Below the pieces are notes generated by a model. The model was not told the origin of the DNA and made no database searches. It was given only the letters and a program-made list of their open reading frames with translations. Positions 17,624-23,858 of a stretch of 48,593 nucleotides of DNA are shown piece after piece (within the stretch, counting starts at the first letter, position 1; each line of letters starts with the position of its first letter). Origin of the DNA: Acetobacter sp. GTDB taxonomy: Bacteria; Pseudomonadota; Alphaproteobacteria; RF32; CAG-239. A program made the position numbers and the translations under genes. The stretch spans positions 24,107-72,699 of the forward strand of contig JAMPED010000005.1 of NCBI GenBank assembly GCA_023665325.1. The letters are read 5' to 3'.

Positions 17624-19334
17624 ACGGACTTTACTTTTGGCATTCGCCGCGATAACTTTTTCAACAGCAGCTTGGGCGCAGGTGCCGCCGTCTGTATTGC
17701 AAAATCAAAACCGCATTCAGCAGGAGCAGCAACGTTTGTTGAATGAGGAGTTCCGCCGGCAGGAGCTTAAAAACGCTCTGCAACGCCCGCAGGCAACGGA
17801 AACCGCCACCACCGCCGAAGAAAAAGAGCCCGATTTAGTGTCTTCCTGCATCAATATCCGCAAAATCCTTGTAACCGGAAATGATAAAGTCAGTGATTGG
17901 ACGATTAAAGGCGTTACGAAAAAATATAAAAACACCTGTATGGGGCTGCCTCAAATTAACCAAATGATGAACGAAATCACCGACTTATATATTAAAAAAG
18001 GTTATGTTACCTCGCGCGCATTTTTGCCAATGCCGCAAACCCGCCTTAAAAAAGGTATTTTAGAAATTAAGGTCGTTGAGGGTAAAATCTCAAAGTTTGA
18101 GGGCTTAGGCAAGTTGCAAACAGTAACAGCCTTCCCGTTTTTAACCGGTTCAATCCTTAATTTACGTGATATAGAACAAGGTATAGACCAACTTAACCGC
18201 TTGGCTTCCAACTCCGCCAAGATGGAAATTAAGCCCGATGACAAAAACGAATACAGCAAAATAGAAATCTTGAACGAGCCGAAAGGTACAACCCGTTTGA
18301 CATTCTTTACTGATAATGCCGGTTCGGAATCAACGGGAGAAACACGCTTCGGTATGCGTGCGGCGCAAGATAACCTCTTGGGCTTAAACGAGCAAATCAA
18401 TATGAGCTTTGCCAAAGCCCCGAGTAAAAGTTCTGATCACCGCGACGCGGATTATTTAACCGTCGGTGCTTCAATCCCTTTTGGCTATTGGACTTTGAAC
18501 AACAATTTCTCTTGGTCTGATTACCGTACCAGCTTTTTGCTTTATAATGGCGACCGCTTTTATTCTTACGGCAACAGCGTTACCAATAATTTAAGCCTTG
18601 ACCGCTTATTAGCCCGTGGACAACGCTATAAAATCTCCGCTAGTGCCGGCGTAACCTACAAACGCAACCAAAACTACACCAAAGTTCTTGATTTGAAGAT
18701 GAAAAACGAAGTTTCAAGCCGTGATTTAGCCATTGCCAACCTCGGACTCTCTTCAACATTTTACTTTGACCACGGCGTGCTATACTTAAACCCGACTTAT
18801 AATAAAGGCACAAAATGGTTTGGCGCATTAAATGATAATCACGGAAATTACAACCAATCAGCCCAATACGAGGCTTGGAAACTCTATGCGTATGGCTCTT
18901 TGAACTTGTTTAATATCGCCACTTATAACACCACCTTTGACGGGCAATACACCAAAGACGAACTATACGGCACAGAGGCGTATTATCTCGGCGGCGAATA
19001 TTCGGTGCGTGGGTTCAGAAACGATGGTGTGCAAGGCGATAGCGGTTATTCTTGGCGAAATGACATAGATTTTAATGTCGGCACACTCGCCAAAAGCGAT
19101 AATGAAATATTAAAAGGCATAGACTTCGGGCCATTTATTGACTATGGCTACGTTCATAGCAATAATAAAGATATTAAATCAGAAATCCTATCCGGTGCAG
19201 GCGGTAAAGTTTCATTCAAATATGGTTACTTTGACAGCTCTATCGGCTATGCCACAGTCCTCAAAAAGCCAAAATGGATAAATGAGAACGAAGCCGTCTA
19301 TCTCTATGCTGGTTTTAATTTTAGTTTTAATTAA
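17616..19334 (+). CDS. TpsB outer-membrane transporter (ShlB/FhaC/CdiB type)
   Basis: The second ATG (17616) puts MTKRTLLLAFAAITFSTAAWAQ, a clean signal peptide, at the N-terminus; an ATG four codons upstream is possible. The 572-residue Omp85-family protein has an N-terminal Gln/Arg-rich helix (about 25-55), two POTRA-type domains (about 65-240; IRKILVTGNDKVSD and YVTSRAFLPMPQ) and a 16-stranded barrel. The lid-loop motif VRGF occurs in EYSVRGFRNDGVQGDSG, with a WRNDIDF strand after it and a C-terminal aromatic F-N. It exports the upstream exoprotein. Having it last gives the A-I-x-B order of Burkholderia bcp loci rather than the enterobacterial B-A-I order. Its GC-richer codons match the 5' half of the exoprotein gene. 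Confidence 0.93.
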   Translation: MTKRTLLLAFAAITFSTAAWAQVPPSVLQNQNRIQQEQQRLLNEEFRRQELKNALQRPQATETATTAEEKEPDLVSSCINIRKILVTGNDKVSDWTIKGVTKKYKNTCMGLPQINQMMNEITDLYIKKGYVTSRAFLPMPQTRLKKGILEIKVVEGKISKFEGLGKLQTVTAFPFLTGSILNLRDIEQGIDQLNRLASNSAKMEIKPDDKNEYSKIEILNEPKGTTRLTFFTDNAGSESTGETRFGMRAAQDNLLGLNEQINMSFAKAPSKSSDHRDADYLTVGASIPFGYWTLNNNFSWSDYRTSFLLYNGDRFYSYGNSVTNNLSLDRLLARGQRYKISASAGVTYKRNQNYTKVLDLKMKNEVSSRDLAIANLGLSSTFYFDHGVLYLNPTYNKGTKWFGALNDNHGNYNQSAQYEAWKLYAYGSLNLFNIATYNTTFDGQYTKDELYGTEAYYLGGEYSVRGFRNDGVQGDSGYSWRNDIDFNVGTLAKSDNEILKGIDFGPFIDYGYVHSNNKDIKSEILSGAGGKVSFKYGYFDSSIGYATVLKKPKWINENEAVYLYAGFNFSFN

Positions 19335-19819
19335 GTCAGATAGTTTAAAAATTGGAATAAATTTTTCCATATATGAGAGCGAGCTAGAAAAATAAATAAT
19401 TAATTAACTTTACATTAAATAATATATTATATAAATACTTTGTTAAAGCAAATCGGAGTGCTAAATAACACATAGATATTCCTATCTCTGTCAAATGGAG
19501 TATCAAGGAAGACCATTTTTTTAATGGTCTTCTTGTAGATATTTTATGAAAGAGAAAGGAGTTTAATCCCCTATATATCCAAATTAAGAATAAATTTAGT
19601 TAATTTTCAGTATCAGTTGTTTTATGCGGATACGAAATAAAGGGTAATTATATTTGCGTGATATGATCGGAGAATCAACAAATATATAAATATTCTCTTC
19701 TGTCAAAGAATATTATAAATCGTTAAATTATAGATGTAGTAGAATGAGAACTATAAGTTTATTTAGTTTCTTGGTTAATAATATTTCTGACATATTGCTT
19801 ATTTTCTCTTTAGACTACA
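19335..19819 (+). other. 485-bp gap after the transporter gene
   Basis: AT-rich with no supported gene. It contains the terminator-like hairpin at 19508-19532 and a possible leader for the next gene. A 60-codon frame at 19744-19926 overlaps the next gene out of frame and has no good start. Confidence 0.5.
19508..19535 (+). terminator. Terminator-like hairpin after tpsB
   Basis: Perfect 10-bp stem GAAGACCATT (19508-19517) with AATGGTCTTC (19523-19532) around TTTTT. Only a short T tail follows, so termination may be weak. Confidence 0.6.
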
Positions 19820-20725
19820 ATGTTTTTAGGGATAAAGAAAGTGTTATTTCTATGCATTTTCCTCATAAGTATAGCTGTATGGGGAATAAAAAAATATATC
19901 AAAAAAATTGCTGTAACGCATTATAAAAGAAAGAGTAATCACTCGGTTGATCGGGTTATGAAAATAGCAGAACAATTAGCATTGGAAAAAATGACCAATG
20001 AGGAAAGAGCATACTGTCAAAGTGCATTAACAGAAAAAGAGTATTATCAACGTTTTATTGAAGTAGTGGAAAACCGCAAAGATATAATTTATAATACATA
20101 TTCTGATATTTCACAATATATTGAAGAAAATGCTTCAAAAAATAGAGATAAGTATAGTAATCAATTTGAATTACTCAATAAAATGGAAAAAATTATGCCG
20201 CTATCACAAGCGCAGTCTTATCTTGATATACCTTTTTCGTTCTTGCTATGGCAGAAAATAATAAAATATATAGATTGCATTGATAATTCGGAAAAAATAT
20301 CTGAAGATATTTTAGATGTTATTATTGCATTGCTGAAATTAAATTCTGCAGGCAAAAAAGCTGATGAGGGATTTTATTTCTTAATAAAAAATATGATTCG
20401 CAGTTTATCAATGCATGAACGTAAATATTGTATGTCTGTACCAACAATAAGTGATTTTATCAAAAGAGTTTACGAATGCCGATCTGGAAATATAACAGTA
20501 TTTCAAAATAGCGTCATAGAATGTTTTGATAGTATGATAGAAAAATTCGGCATATACACAAACTTTACACAATCAGATGAGAAAATAGTTTTACAGATTG
20601 CTGAGCAAATTAATCAACAAGGAATTTCACATCAAGCAGATGGTCTTGGTGGTGTATGGACAGTTTTGCAGAATGAAAAAACTGTACAACTAATAGTTCA
20701 AAAATTAAATCAACCCAAATTATAG
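19820..20725 (+). CDS. Membrane-anchored hypothetical protein of the island
   Basis: The 301-residue protein begins with one hydrophobic segment (VLFLCIFLISIAVWGI, residues about 8-23) followed by Lys/Arg, so it is likely an inner-membrane-anchored protein with a cytoplasmic body. The rest is helical and polar. No family is recognised and no signal cleavage site is evident. The start lacks a strong SD. It is AT-rich like the immunity genes, and 10 bases separate it from the next gene. By place it is cargo downstream of the CDI locus and may be an immunity or effector gene, but nothing in the sequence shows that. Confidence 0.6.
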   Translation: MFLGIKKVLFLCIFLISIAVWGIKKYIKKIAVTHYKRKSNHSVDRVMKIAEQLALEKMTNEERAYCQSALTEKEYYQRFIEVVENRKDIIYNTYSDISQYIEENASKNRDKYSNQFELLNKMEKIMPLSQAQSYLDIPFSFLLWQKIIKYIDCIDNSEKISEDILDVIIALLKLNSAGKKADEGFYFLIKNMIRSLSMHERKYCMSVPTISDFIKRVYECRSGNITVFQNSVIECFDSMIEKFGIYTNFTQSDEKIVLQIAEQINQQGISHQADGLGGVWTVLQNEKTVQLIVQKLNQPKL

Positions 20726-20735
20726 GAAAACGGCT

Positions 20736-21047
20736 ATGTTAAGAAAAAGCAAAAGAATATGTATAATATGTATGTTATTAAGCATTGGAACAATATTTCC
20801 AAAATTTGTAAATGCGTATTATGATAATGATGATGAAGATAAAGATTATTATAAAAGTAATGGTACAACATATAAAAGGTCTGGAAATGTTGTAATCTCA
20901 AATACTGGAAAACACTACACGATTTCGGGAAACGAAGCATATGGGAGCGATGGTAGTCATTATACCATAACTGGAAACACCATAAAAGATAATGATAGTG
21001 ATAAAGTTTGTACAGTTACAAGTTCGGGACAAATTGATTGTCATTAA
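20736..21047 (+). CDS. Small secreted protein with Tyr/Gly repeats
   Basis: The 103-residue product starts with MLRKSKRICIICMLLSIGTI and a probable cleavage near FVNA/YYD, so it is likely periplasmic or secreted. The mature part is a run of imperfect repeats (GTTYKRSGNVV, GKHYTISGNEA, GSHYTITGNTI) that suggest a small beta structure, and it ends in CTVTSSGQIDCH with two cysteines that could form a disulfide. An aggaaaa site precedes the ATG. It is probably co-transcribed with the gene before it and is followed by a strong terminator. No family is recognised. Confidence 0.7.
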   Translation: MLRKSKRICIICMLLSIGTIFPKFVNAYYDNDDEDKDYYKSNGTTYKRSGNVVISNTGKHYTISGNEAYGSDGSHYTITGNTIKDNDSDKVCTVTSSGQIDCH

Positions 21048-21063
21048 ATTTCAAAGATAAACA

Positions 21064-21110
21064 CTACTAAGTGGGTATACTCGGAAAACGCCCGCTTAGT
21101 AGGATTTTTT
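21064..21110 (+). terminator. Intrinsic terminator after the small secreted protein
   Basis: CTACTAAGTGGG (21064-21075) pairs with CCCGCTTAGTAG (21091-21102, one G-U), then a short GA and six T. Confidence 0.92.
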
Positions 21111-21194
21111 CTATCTGTCAGGAAAAATTGCAATATTGAAACTGAGTAATAGCTGTAATTAGAAAAAGCTATTGCAGTGATAGAAAGAAAATGA

Positions 21195-21689
21195 ATGTTT
21201 TATAATAAGGTAGAAATACAGATATTTGTAATGTTTTTAGCGACATTGTGGACTATATCAGATATTTCCAAACAAAATCATAATAATGCTAACCAATTAC
21301 AAAAAATAGAACAAATAACAGTTGTAGACGGCGATACAATTAAAGGAGTGATAAATAATCAAATTATAAAAATCAGACTATCAAATATAGACTGTTTTGA
21401 AAATAAAGTGAATCAGAGAGCTTATTGGCAAGCAGAAATTTATAATAAATCATTAAGCGAAGTTTTAAAAACAGGAAATGAATCCAAAACAATTTTGTTA
21501 AATTTATTAAAAAATGAAAAAGATAATATTTACGTTACATTAAAAGGACTTGATAAATTTAAGCGAACGCTTGGAAAAATATATATTATATCGGATAAAA
21601 AGAAATTAAACGTAAATCAATATATGTTAGAATATGGGAAATGCGTTCCATACAAACCTAAGCCGCAAAGCTGGAAACTGATAAAATAA
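21195..21689 (+). CDS. Membrane-anchored thermonuclease-like (SNase) protein
   Basis: After an N-terminal hydrophobic segment (IQIFVMFLATLWTI), the 164-residue protein matches the staphylococcal nuclease fold. VVDGDTIKGV aligns with nuclease VIDGDTVKL; KIRLSNIDCFE supplies Arg61, Asp66 and Glu69 at the Arg35, Asp40 and Glu43 positions; LDKFKRTLGKIYI supplies Arg124 at the Arg87 position. All catalytic residues are therefore kept. The family hydrolyses DNA and RNA with calcium. The N-terminus points to a periplasmic or surface location. It is a separate transcription unit after a terminator and sits beside the noncoding RNA-like region. The start lacks a strong SD. Confidence 0.82.
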   Translation: MFYNKVEIQIFVMFLATLWTISDISKQNHNNANQLQKIEQITVVDGDTIKGVINNQIIKIRLSNIDCFENKVNQRAYWQAEIYNKSLSEVLKTGNESKTILLNLLKNEKDNIYVTLKGLDKFKRTLGKIYIISDKKKLNVNQYMLEYGKCVPYKPKPQSWKLIK

Positions 21690-21744
21690 GTATTGAATTA
21701 AATTTTAGATTGCAATTTGTAAACATACATTGTAACGTAAAAGA

Positions 21745-21779
21745 ACAGTGAGAGTCATTTGACAGGGTTTACTCACTGT
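21745..21779 (+). other. Stem-loop at the left end of the structured region
   Basis: ACAGTGAG (21745-21752) pairs perfectly with CTCACTGT (21772-21779), just upstream of pseudoknot unit 1. No T-run follows, so it is not a terminator. Confidence 0.7.
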
Positions 21780-21782
21780 AAA

Positions 21783-21956
21783 TCGTTTGAATAAGTAGCG
21801 GTGTTGGATAACGTCGTGAAAAGTATAGATAGAGATGTGATAGATGCACATCTCATATATGCTTTATTATCCCCAACAATGATTGGGGTGTTCCGAATAA
21901 GGTGTAAAACCAAATAAGAACAATGCTACTACTTGGCTAAACGAGCCCCAATCACC
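21783..21956 (+). ncRNA. Structured RNA candidate, pseudoknot unit 1
   Basis: Helix S1 pairs TCGTTT (21783-21788) and AGTAGC (21794-21799) with AAACGA (21939-21944) and GCTACT (21925-21930). Between them lies a long hairpin (TGTTGGATAA 21802-21811 with TTAT-CC-CCAACA 21867-21878) capped by GAGATGTG/CACATCTC. Helix P1 pairs GATTGGGGT (21881-21889) with GCCCCAATC (21945-21953), and because S1' lies inside P1 the two interlock as a pseudoknot. P2 (GTTC 21890-21893 with GAAC 21918-21921) abuts P1 and encloses CGAATAAGG..CCAAATAA, shared with unit 3. P1 is followed by ACC. The T-G pair closing P1 favours the plus strand. Confidence 0.7.
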
Positions 21957-22154
21957 CTATATGGCTAAATATTAAGCAATAGAGCAGAAAAGTGAGAATG
22001 GGATTATATCTTAAAAAAATATTGCATTTTAGTTTTTTGTATGATATGCATAAGTCGATACGGATGAGTAACTTATCAAAATTATTCATTTGTATCGTCC
22101 CTGAAAGATATTTTCTAAAATATTTAGAAAAAGGGTATTTATCTTCTAGGGGCA

Positions 22155-22332
22155 TCGATAAATAACGACAGGTGTGTGAATATACACCAATGGTATGAAG
22201 AGCAGCCGAACAATGGTTGAGGTTGTTTCGCACACCTAAACTAACCATATAAATAATTTATGGTTGGGGGTTCTAATTTTAGCTTGCTAAATGCAGAACA
22301 CACCTGTCGTTAGGTGATCGACCCCAACCACC
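22155..22332 (+). ncRNA. Structured RNA candidate, pseudoknot unit 2
   Basis: The architecture is that of unit 1 with other bases. S1 pairs TAACGACAGGTGTG (22163-22176) with CACACCTGTCGTTA (22299-22312), 14 bp, plus TCGAT (22155-22159) with ATCGA (22317-22321). P1 pairs GGTTGGGG (22262-22269) with CCCCAACC (22322-22329). P2 pairs GTTC (22270-22273) with GAAC (22296-22299) around the hairpin TTTAGC/GCTAAA. P1 again abuts P2, S1' abuts the 3' arm of P1, and ACC follows. CACACCT at 22231-22237 is a second possible partner for the S1 5' arm, so alternative folds exist. Confidence 0.7.
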
Positions 22333-22530
22333 CTTTAATTTTTATCTTTTAGGAGAACGGAAAATAAATTTAATGCTTGTTTAAGATATTTTTTACCTTT
22401 AGGATGACTTTTTTTAACCTTGCTTTAATAAAAGTGGGATATTTTGTTTTATATGTTGAATATATGTTTTGTTTTGCTATACTTTGAATAGTATATAGTA
22501 GACAGAACTGTATATTAGCTTAAAAGCGGG

Positions 22531-22644
22531 GTTAGTCGCCTTTCTGGTATTTGGTATATAAAACTATTTCTACTCCGAACGAAATAATGTTTTATATACC
22601 TTGAAATATATTTTTCAAGCGATTGTAAGTATCAAGCGACTAAC
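22531..22644 (+). ncRNA. Multi-helix stem-loop element between units 2 and 3
   Basis: GTTAGTCGC (22531-22539) pairs perfectly with GCGACTAAC (22636-22644). Inside are a 12-bp perfect hairpin (GGTATATAAAAC 22553-22564 with GTTTTATATACC 22589-22600) and a 5-bp hairpin TTGAA/TTCAA (22601-22618). The AGTCG box recurs in unit 3 and in the last element. Confidence 0.6.
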
Positions 22645-22713
22645 TTTGTTTTTTGGTAAAAATATATTGTATATTTGAATTTATTAGTATAGTATAATAT
22701 AAAATTAAGTAGT

Positions 22714-22869
22714 GTTTAGTCGCCTATTTAACGATATAAAATGAGTTTTCAGTTTTACACCGTATAAGTTTTAACGGTGTGTTATGTATTTATTTTATGT
22801 CGGAGTGTCCCGAATAAGGCACGCCAAATAAGGGACAGCATCGCCAGATGCCGACTAAACTCCGACACC
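22714..22869 (+). ncRNA. Structured RNA candidate, pseudoknot unit 3
   Basis: S1 pairs GTTTAGTCG (22714-22722) with CGACTAAAC (22852-22860). An internal hairpin ACACCG/CGGTGT lies at 22757-22780. P1 pairs GTCGGAGT (22799-22806) with ACTCCGAC (22859-22866), sharing two bases with S1'. P2 pairs GTCCC (22807-22811) with GGGAC (22832-22836) around CGAATAAGG-CACG-CCAAATAA. P3 is GCATC/GATGC (22838-22851). ACC follows P1. Compared with unit 1 both strands of P1 and of P2 change together, while the internal loop stays constant. Confidence 0.7.
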
Positions 22870-22925
22870 TTTTATTTTAAAGTAAAAGGCATTGCTTAAT
22901 ATCTTAAGTAAAAGAAATATTTTAA

Positions 22926-22988
22926 GTCGGGGTTGTATGTATTGTATATACAAGAAACATTTAGTCGAAAATTCTAAACCCCGACACC
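22926..22988 (+). ncRNA. Shortened structured RNA element 4
   Basis: P1 pairs GTCGGGGTT (22926-22934) with AACCCCGAC (22977-22985), 9 bp perfect, again followed by ACC. A hairpin TTGTAT/ATACAA (22933-22953) overlaps P1 by two bases. TTTAGTCG (22959-22966) could pair with CGACTAAA of unit 3 (22852-22859). A separate S1 arm is not evident, so it may be a truncated or terminal copy. Thirty-one bases separate it from the first prophage gene. Confidence 0.55.
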
Positions 22989-23019
22989 TTATTGGGTTAT
23001 TATAATAAAATAGCTTTAT

Positions 23020-23199
23020 TTACTTTCCCGACTTTTCACTCCGCACGATTTCAACAATACCAAAGGCTGAAACAGCAAGTGCAACAATATGTTCCACCAA
23101 TTCGGGACTAATTGCCACCCCCAGCCCTGATAAGAAGCTGATCAAACCGCGCCATGTAGAAGGTTGGTTAAGTTTCAAGAGTTCAATAAGTTTTAGCAT
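23020..23199 (-). CDS. Small membrane protein, holin candidate
   Basis: With the start at 23199 (AAAGGAAC site before it) the product has 59 residues; upstream in-frame ATGs lie in the preceding terminator and are unlikely. It has a central hydrophobic segment (GLISFLSGLGVAI), a second one (IVALAVSAFGIVEIV) and a charged C-terminus (RSEKSGK). Small two-segment proteins next to a phage muramidase are usually holins, which open the inner membrane at lysis. It is the last gene of the prophage on this strand. Confidence 0.6.
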   Translation of the reverse strand: MLKLIELLKLNQPSTWRGLISFLSGLGVAISPELVEHIVALAVSAFGIVEIVRSEKSGK

Positions 23200-23214
23200 T
23201 TTCGTTCCTTTCAT

Positions 23215-23236
23215 AAAAAAAAAGCCCCCAAGGGCA
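23215..23236 (-). terminator. Terminator between the muramidase-like and holin-like genes
   Basis: On the minus strand GCCC-TTGG-GGGC (23224-23235) is followed by nine T (23215-23223). The stem is short; it may only partly terminate. Confidence 0.6.
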
Positions 23237-23239
23237 GAG

Positions 23240-23650
23240 TTAATAAATAGCATCTATTGCTTGTTGAATAATCTCGTCCGAATAAGGCTGTGTGCCATTT
23301 TCCATTCGGATAACAGCCTTAATAAAAACCGTCAAAACACCGCGTTCCTCAATATCAATAGCAACATCCGGCAACACACCAAGTTGTTTAGCAACAGATT
23401 GAACGTAAGCTGTCGTCTGGTTTTCATTTGGCGGTGCATAGCGACTTATAATCTGCCGAACAGTATTAAGTTTGTGGATTTTCTTATAGTTAATCAAGAC
23501 TTTCGCCAACGCTCGAATGCCTGCAACAGGTGTTGTAAATACGCAAAAGGACGGATCTTGTAATTTTCCGTCCTTTTTTAGCCCCAACCAATCAGAACCC
23601 CAACGTATATTTCCGGGGTTGTTATTTCTTATGCCGCGTGGTAGATTCAT
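23240..23650 (-). CDS. Phage peptidoglycan-hydrolase-like lysis protein (PRD1 P5-like annotation group)
   Basis: The 136-residue protein starts with RGIRNNNPGNIRWG, a motif shared by many phage proteins annotated as virion protein or muramidase. FTTPVAGIRALAKVLINY and YAPPNENQTTAYVQSVAKQLGV follow, resembling lysozyme-like domains of phage lysis cassettes. It likely cuts the cell wall at the end of infection. GGAG precedes the ATG at 23650. It overlaps the small membrane gene upstream by 29 bases and lies next to the holin candidate, supporting a lysis role. The catalytic residue cannot be fixed with confidence. Confidence 0.7.
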   Translation of the reverse strand: MNLPRGIRNNNPGNIRWGSDWLGLKKDGKLQDPSFCVFTTPVAGIRALAKVLINYKKIHKLNTVRQIISRYAPPNENQTTAYVQSVAKQLGVLPDVAIDIEERGVLTVFIKAVIRMENGTQPYSDEIIQQAIDAIY

Positions 23651-23843
23651 TGTGTAAACTCCATATCATTTCTCGTAATTCATCAATTTTAAGCTCAAGG
23701 CGGTTGATATGCACCTGAGTCGCATACTCTCGCGCTACCTGAACTTTGAAATCACTTAATTCCTTGCGTATCTCGCCGAATTTGTAAACAAGCCAAACAA
23801 ACGCCGGCACGCAAACAATTTGTAAAAATTGTAGCCAATCCAT
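23622..23843 (-). CDS. Small N-terminally anchored coiled-coil protein of the lysis module
   Basis: I use the ATG at 23843 with an AAAGGAAAAG site. The 73-residue product has one membrane segment (FLQIVCVPAFVWLVYKF) followed by an amphipathic helix (INRLELKIDELREMIWSL). This layout is like XhlA-type or spanin-like phage lysis accessories, but no specific family is recognised. It overlaps the muramidase-like gene and follows the tail-tip gene by 15 bases, so it is co-transcribed with both. Confidence 0.65.
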   Translation of the reverse strand: MDWLQFLQIVCVPAFVWLVYKFGEIRKELSDFKVQVAREYATQVHINRLELKIDELREMIWSLHNESTTRHKK

Positions 23844-23858
23844 AGCTTTTCCTTTCAT

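Noticed and set aside
19744..19926. 60-codon ORF overlapping the start of the 301-residue gene
   Set aside because: Out of frame with the longer gene, no SD, and no features.
21952..22248. Minus-strand ORF of 98 codons inside the noncoding region
   Set aside because: It crosses the ends of two structured units, has no SD and no recognisable sequence, and the pairing pattern explains the bases better.
21690..23019. Retron or CRISPR interpretation of the structured region
   Set aside because: No reverse transcriptase or cas gene is near, and there are no regularly spaced direct repeats with spacers.
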